Assembly (NCBI GenBank): GCA_023392945.1
Contig: JAEWNB010000061.1
Span: 1 to 59,529, forward strand
Reading direction: 5' to 3'
Source of the DNA: Bacteroidota bacterium
Lineage (GTDB): Bacteria; Bacteroidota; Bacteroidia; Bacteroidales; WCHB1-69
DNA length: 59,529 bases
In this document: piece after piece, positions 1-8,226 of the stretch
Layout of the letters: the number at the start of each line of letters is the position of its first letter
Numbering within the stretch: the first letter of the stretch is position 1
The notes under the pieces: generated by a model
The model's input: the letters and a program-made list of their open reading frames with translations, nothing else
Database searches by the model: none
What the model was told of the DNA's origin: nothing
Program-made: the position numbers and the translations under genes

Positions 1-138
1 ATCTCCGCCGGAGCTAACTCTTTTTGATTAGGGGGGCTTACTTTTTGAAAAACAAAATCGGATGCTTGATTATCAGGTGCTTTGGAGTTCCTTTTGACGG
101 TTTTTATTTTTTACCGGACAACAATAAATTTTTTTTAT

Positions 139-1161
139 TTACTTTCGCAATAATTGTCCACATGCTGCAGAAATATCTTGCCCTCTGCTATGTCTTATAT
201 TGACAATCAGATTTTTAGATTCAAGATAATTCACAAAAATCTCCCTTTTTTCAGGATGACTCCCCACAAATTCAGAATCCGTTGTGTTATATTCTATAAT
301 ATTTATTTTAACGGGAAAAGCTCTGCAAAACTGAGCCAGTTTCTCTGCATCATATTGACTGTCATTGATTTTATCAAGAAGAAGATATTCTATGGTAAAT
401 CTGCTTTTTGTTTTTTCGACATAATACCTTAGGGCATCCTGAAGCTCAAGTAAAGTATTTGATGTGGTGACAGGCATTATTTTTTTTCTTTTTTCTTCGT
501 CTGCACTGTGAAGGGAAATGGCAAGTCCACATTTAAAACCCTCATCGGCAAGTCTGCGAATTCCTTGGACAATTCCTACTGTTGACAAGGTGATTCGGGT
601 GGGAGAGAGCCCTTTGCCTTCACTAGAAGTCAAAATATCAATGGATTTTTTCACATTATCATAATTTATTAGCGGCTCTCCCATACCCATATAAACAATA
701 TTGGAAATGTCATGACTATAATATTCAAGAGCTTTCTTGTTCATTAAAGAATATTGGTCGATGATTTCTGAAAAGTGCAAATGACGGGTAAACCCCATGC
801 TTCCTGTTGCACAAAACCGGCACCCCAGAGGACAGCCAACTTGAGAGGAAATGCATGCAGTTACCCTTTTATCCGATGGAATCAAAACCCCTTCAATTTT
901 ATTCCCATCAAACAACTTAAAAACAAATTTGACAGTTTTATCAATACTCTTTTCCTCCTTCTCAATAAGAGTTGTTTTAAATTCAAAATTACTTTTCAAA
1001 GATTCTCGCAAAGAAAGAGACAGATTGAGCATCTCGTCAAAACTTTGAATGTCTTTCTTCCACAACCACTCTCTGATTTGCTTTGCACGAAATGCTTTTT
1101 CTCCACATTTTTCTAAAAAAAGCATTATTTCATCATTTGAAATATATCGTATATCTTTCAT
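139..1161 (-). CDS. rlmN: 23S rRNA (adenine2503-C2)-methyltransferase, dual-specificity RlmN
   Basis: This radical-SAM enzyme methylates C2 of A2503 in 23S rRNA, and in well-studied members also A37 of some tRNAs. The 340-residue protein has full family length. The radical-SAM cluster motif is visible as C110-x3-C114-x2-C117, inside GCPLGCRFCATG. C103 lies seven residues before it, as in E. coli RlmN. The C-terminal cysteine that carries the methyl intermediate is C334, in the SAACGQLL stretch. The neighbouring permease gene is in the same direction, 22 bases upstream, so the two may be cotranscribed. The gene ends 138 bases from the window edge and I see no further coding sequence there. The start is an ATG. 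Identification is secure. Confidence 0.96.
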   Translation of the reverse strand: MKDIRYISNDEIMLFLEKCGEKAFRAKQIREWLWKKDIQSFDEMLNLSLSLRESLKSNFEFKTTLIEKEEKSIDKTVKFVFKLFDGNKIEGVLIPSDKRVTACISSQVGCPLGCRFCATGSMGFTRHLHFSEIIDQYSLMNKKALEYYSHDISNIVYMGMGEPLINYDNVKKSIDILTSSEGKGLSPTRITLSTVGIVQGIRRLADEGFKCGLAISLHSADEEKRKKIMPVTTSNTLLELQDALRYYVEKTKSRFTIEYLLLDKINDSQYDAEKLAQFCRAFPVKINIIEYNTTDSEFVGSHPEKREIFVNYLESKNLIVNIRHSRGQDISAACGQLLRK

Positions 1162-1183
1162 CCTAAATATTACATTAAATATT

Positions 1184-2260
1184 TTATCCCATTTTTACTC
1201 TCGGATCAAGCCACCCATAAATGATATCACATAAAATGTTGATGATCACTAATATAATGGAAACATAAAGCAGTGAACCCATCACCACCGGGAAATCATA
1301 GAAATTCAGAGCCTCTACAATGACTACCCCCATTCCTTTCCAGTCGAAAATGTATTCAACAAACACTGCACCGGCTAACAAAGCAGCTAACCAACCTGAA
1401 ATAGCAGTCACTACGGGATTAAGAGCATTTTTTAAAGCATGTTTTATTAAAATGGTTTTATAAGAAAGTCCTTTTGCTTTTGCTGTTCTGATATAATCTT
1501 GCGATAAAACATCCAATAACGAATTCTTAGTTAATTCAACTACTAATGCCAGTGGCCTGATTCCTAAAGTGATTGCCGGAAGGATAAGATTTTTGAAATC
1601 TAAATATTGACCGTTCCCAAAATTATCTACTGAATAAAGACTTCCAAACATGCTGAGTCCGGTATAATCGGCTAACAGAAATGCGAATACCCATGCAAAC
1701 AAAATTGCTGCAAAAAAGGAAGGAAGAGACATTCCTAAGACAGAGAAGAAAAGTGCCACTTTGTCAAACCATTTGCCTTTGTAAATGGCACTCAGTATGC
1801 CCACAAAAATTCCAACAATTATGGCAAAAAAAATGGAAACTATTGCCAACAAGGCCGTTTTGGGAAAGGCTTCGGCAATGATTTCTGTAACTTGCCGTTT
1901 GGTTTGATAGGACCTCCTTAAAAAGGGCTTTTTTAAAACTATCGAGGATTCATCCGTTGAAAAAATCTTTATGTAGTGGTAGTCTTTATCATCTAAATAC
2001 CAAAATGAGTTATTATCTTGAGTATTGTGCCATGAAATGAAAGAAAGATCGTTTAAGTATGCAAGATATTGAATTCCAACAGGTAAATCCAATCCCATCT
2101 CCTTTCTAATAGCCTCTTCAGTTTCTAAGTCGCTTCTTTGTCCCATCATCATGCGTTCAGGATCTGATGGCAAAACAGTAAAAAGAAAGAAAACAAGGGT
2201 AATTACTCCAAGCATTAGTAGTAAACCATACAAAATTCTCTTAACAATAAACCTACCCAT
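1184..2260 (-). CDS. Oligopeptide/dipeptide-type ABC transporter permease (DppB/OppB family)
   Basis: This is an inner-membrane permease subunit of a peptide- or nickel-type ABC importer. The first transmembrane segment (VKRILYGLLLMLGVITLVFF) is followed by a long periplasmic loop. Four or five further hydrophobic segments follow, with the cytoplasmic EAA loop DYIRTAKAKGLSYKTILIKH that contacts the ATPase. I chose the ATG at 2260 (358 residues). The frame opens further upstream only with a TTG at 2284, and family members normally begin near MGRFIVKRI. The usual partners (DppC-like permease, ATPases, binding protein) are not next to it: rlmN lies downstream and the sigma-factor pair upstream. 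The substrate cannot be told from the sequence. Family assignment is firm. Confidence 0.9.
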   Translation of the reverse strand: MGRFIVKRILYGLLLMLGVITLVFFLFTVLPSDPERMMMGQRSDLETEEAIRKEMGLDLPVGIQYLAYLNDLSFISWHNTQDNNSFWYLDDKDYHYIKIFSTDESSIVLKKPFLRRSYQTKRQVTEIIAEAFPKTALLAIVSIFFAIIVGIFVGILSAIYKGKWFDKVALFFSVLGMSLPSFFAAILFAWVFAFLLADYTGLSMFGSLYSVDNFGNGQYLDFKNLILPAITLGIRPLALVVELTKNSLLDVLSQDYIRTAKAKGLSYKTILIKHALKNALNPVVTAISGWLAALLAGAVFVEYIFDWKGMGVVIVEALNFYDFPVVMGSLLYVSIILVIINILCDIIYGWLDPRVKMG

Positions 2261-2311
2261 ACTTTCAATATAAAAGATGAGCAAAAGTACGGGAAATTTT
2301 AATAATCACAA

Positions 2312-3247
2312 CTATTTTATTACAGTAAGGGTTCCGGAGCGAATTTCCTCAATATTGTGAATGGTGTAAAAGAATTGGTAATAATAAATGCCGGCTTCTA
2401 ATCCGTCTGCCCCCCAATCATTCTCATATCCTTGTGTCTGATATAATATTTTTCCATTCTTATTTCGAATAATTAATCTTGACTTGTCACACTGTTCGAT
2501 TCCCGAAATGACAAATTTTTCATTATAACCATCTCCGTTTGGGGTAATAACATTCGGAATTTCTATAATTATGGGATTTGAAATCTCTAACTGTTCATCC
2601 TGATCCATGTTTTGAATGACAGGATCCTCTCTGAGATTTTGAGGCATTGTTGGCTGTGAGGTTAGAGCCGGTTTAACAGAGGAATTTGTTAGGGAAGCTG
2701 TGGGCGAATTTGGCGCTAAAATTGGCTTAACCGGAGACTGATTGTTTGAAGATATATTCCCAATTTTGGTGATTTGATTGGTGCTCTGATTGTTCTGAAT
2801 AGTTATCGGAGTGCTCTCAACTATGGCAGATTTATTATTTGGGGTAATTTTATTATCGGATAAAGAGTTAATAACCGACTTATCTTCAGGAATAGTCACG
2901 AGAGAGTCATTTTCAGCAACTACCGTAATTTCGTCTGAGGGGATAGGTTGTGTTGTGACAGTTGAAGTCGATTGGTTTTTGGAAACATTGATTAGGGTAA
3001 CAACGGCAACGGTAGTAACGGCAATTGAAGAAACGGTAACAGCAGCTGCCTTTACCCAAAAGGCTGCTGATTTCTGCATGATCGAACTCTTGATTCCCGA
3101 GGCTATCTGTTGCCCTGATGCAGCTCCCTGTGAAGCAGGTGAAGAAGGCATCATAACAGATAATTGCTGTTCAATACTTTCCCAGCAACGCCCGGTAGGC
3201 ATCTCTTTTGCATTCTCCACTAAATCTCTTAAATTATGCATCTTCAT
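2312..3247 (-). CDS. Membrane-anchored anti-sigma-like protein with gliding-motility-associated (CHU_C) C-terminal domain
   Basis: This 311-residue protein is encoded 7 bases downstream of an ECF sigma factor, so it is probably its partner. The N-terminal 60 residues are cytoplasmic in character and contain a short motif (MPTGRCWESIEQQL, about 16-29) like the start of many Bacteroidota anti-sigma-like proteins. A single hydrophobic segment spans about 62-87. A Ser/Thr/Asn/Pro-rich periplasmic linker follows (about 88-225). Residues 229-311 form a gliding-motility-associated C-terminal domain: ITPNGDGYNEKFVI, then IRNKNGKILYQ, then WGADGLEAGIYYYQ. That domain is normally found at the end of T9SS type-B secreted proteins. 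There is no cleavable signal peptide. The anti-sigma role is inferred from context and the N-terminal motif; the C-terminal domain is clear. Confidence 0.75.
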   Translation of the reverse strand: MKMHNLRDLVENAKEMPTGRCWESIEQQLSVMMPSSPASQGAASGQQIASGIKSSIMQKSAAFWVKAAAVTVSSIAVTTVAVVTLINVSKNQSTSTVTTQPIPSDEITVVAENDSLVTIPEDKSVINSLSDNKITPNNKSAIVESTPITIQNNQSTNQITKIGNISSNNQSPVKPILAPNSPTASLTNSSVKPALTSQPTMPQNLREDPVIQNMDQDEQLEISNPIIIEIPNVITPNGDGYNEKFVISGIEQCDKSRLIIRNKNGKILYQTQGYENDWGADGLEAGIYYYQFFYTIHNIEEIRSGTLTVIK

Positions 3248-3254
3248 CGTTAGC

Positions 3255-3815
3255 TCATTTTATTTTTTTCTTTGACCCGGATCCCAAACGCTCTTCTAAC
3301 CACTGCTTGGCTTTGCAAAACCGCGTTCGGCAAGTGACTTCTGAAATATCTAAGATTTCTGCAATCTGGTTATATGAATATCCGTCAAATGCCCTTAAAT
3401 TCATTACAATACGCAAAAATTCCGGCATTTCCTGAATGATACCAAACAGTTCTTTCTGATTGATATTGGTTTCCATATCATTGAATGTATCCTCAACTTC
3501 ATTGCTGTTTACCTCATCAATAGAAACAGATTGATAATGCTTCGCATTTTTTCTGTAATAAGAAATCGCATTATTTACCATCACTTTTTTTATCCAGTAA
3601 TACAAAGAACTTTCCTCTTTATAAGAATCAAGGCTGAGGAAAACTTTCATAAAACCCTCTACCATGATATCTTCTGCCTCATCTTTACAATTTACATACC
3701 TCATGCAAATACCCAACATAATAGGTGCATATTTTTCGTATAATTTTTTTTGGCTGTCTCTTTGATTTTTTAAACAACCCTCTACGAGTATTTTGTCATC
3801 TTCTTGAGTATTCAC
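3255..3815 (-). CDS. ECF-type RNA polymerase sigma factor
   Basis: This 186-residue sigma-70 family protein has only the two ECF regions. Region 2 is about residues 12-95, with the core DEAEDIMVEGFMKVF followed by YYWIKKVMVNNAISYYRK. Region 4 is about 125-180, with the helix-turn-helix FDGYSYNQIAEILDISEVTC. It directs RNA polymerase to a dedicated promoter set and is probably held in check by the membrane protein encoded 7 bases downstream. The start codon appears to be GTG at 3815; no in-frame ATG lies nearby. A near-match -7 box (TTTATTTG on the minus strand, about 3830-3837) lies just upstream. Which ECF group it belongs to cannot be decided here. Confidence 0.92.
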   Translation of the reverse strand: MNTQEDDKILVEGCLKNQRDSQKKLYEKYAPIMLGICMRYVNCKDEAEDIMVEGFMKVFLSLDSYKEESSLYYWIKKVMVNNAISYYRKNAKHYQSVSIDEVNSNEVEDTFNDMETNINQKELFGIIQEMPEFLRIVMNLRAFDGYSYNQIAEILDISEVTCRTRFCKAKQWLEERLGSGSKKKIK

Positions 3816-3861
3816 AGTTTTTAAGACGCAAATAAAAAATAAATGTTCCTGAAAAAAATAG

Positions 3862-4845
3862 CTATTTGATAGATTTTACAATGGCTTCAACTTCCCGGAG
3901 ATAATCTCGCTTGTTTTCTTCGGGAGCATATACAAAGCCATCAACTGTAATAATATTCTGACCTGATTGGTCTATAAAAGAAAAACTATAGAATGGACCT
4001 CCCATCTTATCACGAACAGATTCCCACAATCCGCGCATTTCTACCCCCTTCCTTGATCCAATTTGTAAGTCGCTGACAAGAGGAAATCCGAATTTCTGAG
4101 TTACTATTGGATAAGCCCCTTTTATGGCACCCGGAATATATTTCTTGGTCATGGTATCACGGGCAGCAATCAAATTTGCTCCGGTCATCTCTTTATAGGG
4201 AGTTTTGTATATCATAATGAATCTGTCATTTCTGGCAGTCCTGAAACGTAACCACAGAAAATCACTTTCTTCTTTGGCTACAATATATTGCTGAGGTACT
4301 GACAGCAGAATTCCAAATTTTGTTTTGATTTTAGTTTCAATATTTTTTTCAATGTCTTTAGCATAAAAAACCTGTATTCTTTTCAAATCATTTTGATATA
4401 GCATTTGAATAATCTTATCCTGATTATTCAAAAATAATGAAAGACAAGAATCAGGATTATTACCCTTAATATAGACATATTCTTGAGGAGATGCCCAAAC
4501 ATTGTGAGAATATGAAATTTGATTCAGATTGAAGTCTTTATTGACTTCAAAACGTACTATATTGCGGTGCCTTTGAAAATTGTGAGTGAATTCTTTATTG
4601 TTAATTTCCAATAGTTCAAACATGGGTTCTATCTGATTGATGGCAGGCTGGGGCTGCATTAATATTTCTTTTACTTTTATTTTGTCACTATCACTCCATG
4701 TATTGTCATCCATAATCAAAACCACTTCCCCCGCTTTTCCTCCGGAGAAGTTGGTTACTTTAAATTTCCCGCCTTTTTTGCTATCACAAGCATTAAAAAG
4801 GATTATTGAACTTATCAAAACGAAAAAAAACAATGACTTTTTCAT
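3862..4845 (-). CDS. DUF4837-like Bacteroidota lipoprotein
   Basis: This 327-residue protein has a lipoprotein signal peptide with the lipobox FNAC, where C20 is the predicted lipidated residue. The mature part opens with a Gly/Lys-rich stretch and then GKAGEVVLIMDDNTW, QPAINQIEPMFELLEI and FQRHRNIVRFEVN. I recognise these as the conserved beginning of the Bacteroidota family DUF4837. No function is established for it as far as I know. The gene follows the phoU end by about 220 bases and has its own candidate promoter, so it is probably a separate unit. It is separated from the ECF sigma gene by 46 bases. Family call from memory; lipoprotein call firm. Confidence 0.75.
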   Translation of the reverse strand: MKKSLFFFVLISSIILFNACDSKKGGKFKVTNFSGGKAGEVVLIMDDNTWSDSDKIKVKEILMQPQPAINQIEPMFELLEINNKEFTHNFQRHRNIVRFEVNKDFNLNQISYSHNVWASPQEYVYIKGNNPDSCLSLFLNNQDKIIQMLYQNDLKRIQVFYAKDIEKNIETKIKTKFGILLSVPQQYIVAKEESDFLWLRFRTARNDRFIMIYKTPYKEMTGANLIAARDTMTKKYIPGAIKGAYPIVTQKFGFPLVSDLQIGSRKGVEMRGLWESVRDKMGGPFYSFSFIDQSGQNIITVDGFVYAPEENKRDYLREVEAIVKSIK

Positions 4846-4871
4846 CTTATTCTTATTTTATATTGATTTTA

Positions 4872-4901
4872 CAAATGCAATATTACACATTTTATGTACA
4901 A
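4872..4901 (-). promoter_or_regulatory. Candidate Bacteroidota promoter for the DUF4837-like gene
   Basis: On the minus strand TTG (4901-4899) is followed after 19 bases by TGCATTTG (4879-4872), one mismatch from the Bacteroidota -7 consensus TAnnTTTG with correct spacing. It lies 27 bases before the start codon. The rest of the 4846-5064 gap shows no gene or strong hairpin. Confidence 0.4.
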
Positions 4902-5064
4902 CAACCAAATACTATTTTTGTTGAGAATTTTCTATATTCTTTTATAAGGCAGGTTTGTCCAAATTGTACTTTGAAATAATAGAATATTTCATATCAATCC
5001 GACTCCGAACTTGCAACCTATGCTCAAAACCAAATCTTATAGATGCAAAATTTGAAAAAGATTA

Positions 5065-5733
5065 TTAATGGGTATGCTTGATATCTATGCCTTCAGTGAG
5101 AAAGATAACAGCTTCGCAAATGTTGGTAGAGCTGTCACCTATGCGTTCTATGTTGTAGATTATACGTCCCAGACTTAATATTTCCTCAATAAAAGCAGAC
5201 GATTTTTCGCACTCATTTAGAGAAAATAATTTTCGCTGTATTTCCCAGTTTAAATTGTCAACTTCATCATCTGAATCAATAACTTTTCTTGCCATTTCGC
5301 TGTTTTCATAAATAAAAGAAGCAATCGCATTTTTGACCATTGAGGTTGCCAACACATAGAGTTTAACTATATCGCTCCGCAAATGAGAGTAAACCCTTTC
5401 TTCTCTGTTAATCTTTGATATTTTTTTACTCACACTGTATAGTAAATCCCCAATTCTTTCCAAATCGGTTATCATATCCATATAAGAAATAATGCGGCGC
5501 AAGTCGGTTGCGCGTGGAGCTTGTAAAACAAGACTGTTAATGATCTCGGATCGGAGTGTGATTTCAAAACGATCTAATTCCAATTCATTGGCTTTTATTT
5601 TCTCCAATTTTTCAGGCGTAATTTTATCTATGAACAACTGTTTAACAAGGTCAATTTGCAGAATAACCAAATCAGACATATTTTTAAATTCATCTATCAA
5701 CCTGAGCAAATAATCTTCTCTTATTGTATTCAT
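5065..5733 (-). CDS. phoU: Phosphate transport system regulatory protein PhoU
   Basis: This is a cytoplasmic helical-bundle protein that connects the Pst transporter to phosphate signalling and restrains uptake. The 222-residue length is normal for two PhoU three-helix repeats. The repeats carry metal-binding E/D patterns: YMDMITDLERIGDLLYSVSKK in repeat 1 (about 84-105) and IYNIERIGDSSTNICEAV in repeat 2 (about 190-207). It is the last gene of the pst operon, 15 bases after pstB. No PhoR/PhoB pair is seen in the window. Identification is firm. Confidence 0.94.
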   Translation of the reverse strand: MNTIREDYLLRLIDEFKNMSDLVILQIDLVKQLFIDKITPEKLEKIKANELELDRFEITLRSEIINSLVLQAPRATDLRRIISYMDMITDLERIGDLLYSVSKKISKINREERVYSHLRSDIVKLYVLATSMVKNAIASFIYENSEMARKVIDSDDEVDNLNWEIQRKLFSLNECEKSSAFIEEILSLGRIIYNIERIGDSSTNICEAVIFLTEGIDIKHTH

Positions 5734-5748
5734 ATCTATTGTTTTAAA

Positions 5749-6522
5749 TTAACCAATTCTTCCCGTGAGGTATGCCTCAGTTCTTTTATCCGAGGGATTG
5801 GTAAACATTTTTTGTGTTTTGTCATATTCAACCAACTCGCCCAAATACATAAACATAGAAAAATCGGAAATTCGGGCAGATTGTGACATGTTGTGTGTAA
5901 CGATGAGGATGGTAACATTATTTTTTAGTTCTACGAGTAAATCCTCAATGTAGGTTGTTGTGATAGGGTCAAGAGCTGATGTGGGTTCATCCATAAGGAG
6001 AATGTCAGGTTTTAGTGCCAGTGCTCTGGCAATACAAAGGCGTTGCTGTTGCCCACCGGATAGAAAAGTGCCTTTTTTGGTTAAGGAGTCTTTTACTTCA
6101 TCCCACAGATTGACATTCCTGAGACTGGTTTCCACAATCTCATCTTTTTCGTTATTGTTTTTTCTAATTCCGTTTAAGGTATATCCCGATATTACATTAT
6201 CATAAATGCTCATGGTGGGGAATGGATTAGGGCGTTGGAAAACCATTCCTGCCATGCGCCTCACCTCAGTTGGGTCCATTTTGAGGATATCTTTTCCGGC
6301 AAGTAAAATTTCTCCCGTTGTCACAATTCCCGGATACAACTCATGCATCCGGTTGATAGCGCGCAGTAGAGTGGTTTTCCCGCAACCGGAAGGCCCCATG
6401 ATGGAGGTAATGCTATTTATTTGTATGTCAGCTGTGACATTATCTACGGCATTTTTTCCCGGAGTGTATGAAATAGAAACATTTTTAAGCCTTAAAATGG
6501 CATCCTTAATTAAATTCTCCAT
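5749..6522 (-). CDS. pstB: Phosphate ABC transporter ATP-binding protein PstB
   Basis: This is the ATPase of the high-affinity phosphate importer, on the cytoplasmic face of PstA/PstC. The 257 residues contain Walker A GPSGCGKT (43-50), a Q-loop (VFQRPNPFP, about 94-102), the ABC signature LSGGQQQ (154-160), Walker B ILLMDEP (174-180) and the switch histidine in VTHN. The QRPNPFP string is typical of PstB. The start overlaps the end of pstA by 13 bases, so translation is probably coupled. Identification is secure. Confidence 0.97.
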   Translation of the reverse strand: MENLIKDAILRLKNVSISYTPGKNAVDNVTADIQINSITSIMGPSGCGKTTLLRAINRMHELYPGIVTTGEILLAGKDILKMDPTEVRRMAGMVFQRPNPFPTMSIYDNVISGYTLNGIRKNNNEKDEIVETSLRNVNLWDEVKDSLTKKGTFLSGGQQQRLCIARALALKPDILLMDEPTSALDPITTTYIEDLLVELKNNVTILIVTHNMSQSARISDFSMFMYLGELVEYDKTQKMFTNPSDKRTEAYLTGRIG

Positions 6523-7370
6523 TTATTAGAAATTCGTTTAGCAAATATATTCAAAATTAAAATAAACATCAATAAAAACAGGGAAGCACTCCAGATCATA
6601 TTCTGGAGGTTGGGATCATTGTAAAACTCCCAAATAAGGAGCGAAACTGATGAAGCAGGCTTGGTGACATCCCATTGCACGGCACTGCTTCCGAGAGCCG
6701 TGAGCATCAGTGGGGCAGTTTCCCCAATAACGCGGGATACTGCCAATAATATTCCGGTGAATATTCCTCCAAACGCTGATGGAAGTATTACCCTGAAAAC
6801 TACTGAACTATAAGATGCCCCAAGAGATAATCCGGCCTCTTTTAGAGTAGTGGGCAACATCTTTAGAGTCTCTTCGGTAGAGCGCACAATGAGGGGTAAC
6901 ATGATTATCGATAAGGCAACACCCCCGGCAATTGCAGAATAGCTCTTCATTGGAATTATTACCCATATATAAACGATGATCCCGACAACAATAGAGGGAA
7001 CCCCCTGAAGAAGATCTGTCAGAAAACGTACAATCGATGCCAAGTGGGATTTTGAATTTTCAGCAAGATAGATTCCGCATATAATTCCGAAAGGAATTGC
7101 TATAGCACTGGCCATCAATACCATCAACAGCATGCCGATAATACCGTTCGCAATGCCTCCCGGAATAATCTCTCCGGCATTGATGGCATAGATGGCATCT
7201 AGAGTGGTGGGTGTGTTTTGAGTAAAAAAGTCGAAATTTATCTGTCTCCAACCTTTCAAAATTACTTTTACAAGAATTGCAATTAGAGGTACTGCTGTCA
7301 GCCCTGAAAGGATAATGACTCCAATATATAGTGCTTTGTTTTTTAAATTACGATACCGTGAAGTTTTCAT
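6510..7370 (-). CDS. pstA: Phosphate ABC transporter permease PstA
   Basis: This is one of the two membrane subunits of the Pst importer. The 286 residues have about six hydrophobic segments and the EAA-type loop TLKEAGLSLGASYSSVVFRV (about 176-195). The N-terminal segment is followed by a periplasmic loop (NFDFFTQNTPTT), as in other PstA proteins. Its ATG overlaps the pstC stop by four bases (ATGA arrangement), and its end overlaps pstB. Gene order and the loop motif separate it from pstC. Identification is firm. Confidence 0.95.
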   Translation of the reverse strand: MKTSRYRNLKNKALYIGVIILSGLTAVPLIAILVKVILKGWRQINFDFFTQNTPTTLDAIYAINAGEIIPGGIANGIIGMLLMVLMASAIAIPFGIICGIYLAENSKSHLASIVRFLTDLLQGVPSIVVGIIVYIWVIIPMKSYSAIAGGVALSIIMLPLIVRSTEETLKMLPTTLKEAGLSLGASYSSVVFRVILPSAFGGIFTGILLAVSRVIGETAPLMLTALGSSAVQWDVTKPASSVSLLIWEFYNDPNLQNMIWSASLFLLMFILILNIFAKRISNKWRI

Positions 7371-8224
7371 TGATTTCTTCTTTTAATGATTAACTTCCCG
7401 ATATAGTTTATAATGGCCGTTATGATGAAAAGTAGCAATCCGATGGCAATCAGGGATGATAATTTCAACCCGCCGGCCTCCCCGAACTGATTGGCAATGA
7501 TGCTGGCCATGGTATTGCCGGTATCTGCTAGTGAAGTCGGAATAATATTGGCATTTCCAATTAACATGGTTACTGCCATAGTTTCCCCAAACGCACGACC
7601 TAAGGCCAGCATATAGGCAGAAAATATTCCGGGACCTGCCACAGGAAAGATAATATTCTGTATAACTTCCGCACGGGTTGCTCCCAGACTGTAAGCCCCT
7701 TCTTTAAGTTCTCCCGGAACCAACCTGATAAACTCCGAACTCAAAGAAGCAGCATACGGAATAATCATGATGGCTAAAACCAGAGAGGCTGTCAGTATGC
7801 CAAAGCCTTGTTCCGAAAGCCCCAGTGATACAATAAGAGGTCTTAATACGTAAAACCCCCATAAACCATAAACAATTGAGGGAATACCGGCCAATAGGTC
7901 AACAATAGTTCCTAATATGGATGCTATTCGCTTGCCTTTAAAATATTCTCCTATAAAAATGGCAACCGGAAGGGAAAACGGAATACAGAAGAGGAGAGCC
8001 AGCAACGAAGTCATGATAGTACCGACAATAAAAGTGAGAGCCCCGTATTCTTCCCTCCCCGGGGTGGCATTCCATTCAGGAGAAAAGATGAAATTAAAAA
8101 AACCAAACTCTTTAAAAGCCGGAATGGAGCCACTCGTTAATGAGTAAACCATTCCGCCACTAATCAGTAGTATGATGATAGCTGAACTACTGAGTAATAT
8201 TTTAAAAAGTTTGTCTGACATCAT
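7367..8224 (-). CDS. pstC: Phosphate ABC transporter permease PstC
   Basis: This is the second membrane subunit of the Pst importer. The 285 residues start with a hydrophobic segment and a periplasmic loop ending in EWNATPGREEYGALTFIVG, the PstC hallmark region. More membrane segments and the cytoplasmic EAA loop GELKEGAYSLGATRAEVIQN follow. Two ATG codons in a row (8224 and 8221) could serve as the start. The gene lies 2 bases after pstS and overlaps pstA by four bases. Identification is firm. Confidence 0.95.
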   Translation of the reverse strand: MMSDKLFKILLSSSAIIILLISGGMVYSLTSGSIPAFKEFGFFNFIFSPEWNATPGREEYGALTFIVGTIMTSLLALLFCIPFSLPVAIFIGEYFKGKRIASILGTIVDLLAGIPSIVYGLWGFYVLRPLIVSLGLSEQGFGILTASLVLAIMIIPYAASLSSEFIRLVPGELKEGAYSLGATRAEVIQNIIFPVAGPGIFSAYMLALGRAFGETMAVTMLIGNANIIPTSLADTGNTMASIIANQFGEAGGLKLSSLIAIGLLLFIITAIINYIGKLIIKRRNQ

Positions 8225-8226
8225 TT

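Noticed and set aside
1..138. Left edge, including the 11-base CTCCGCCGGAG hairpin-like sequence at 3-13.
   Set aside because: No open frame reaches the edge on either strand over useful length and the stem of five pairs with a one-base loop cannot fold; possibly part of something beyond the window.
2811..3275. 154-codon open frame on the plus strand opposite the anti-sigma-like gene.
   Set aside because: It mirrors the Ser/Thr/Val-rich region of the minus-strand gene; no ribosome site, promoter or family match.
4846..5064. 219-base gap, possible small RNA or riboswitch between phoU and the lipoprotein gene.
   Set aside because: Apart from the candidate promoter I found no strong hairpin, terminator or conserved motif by eye.
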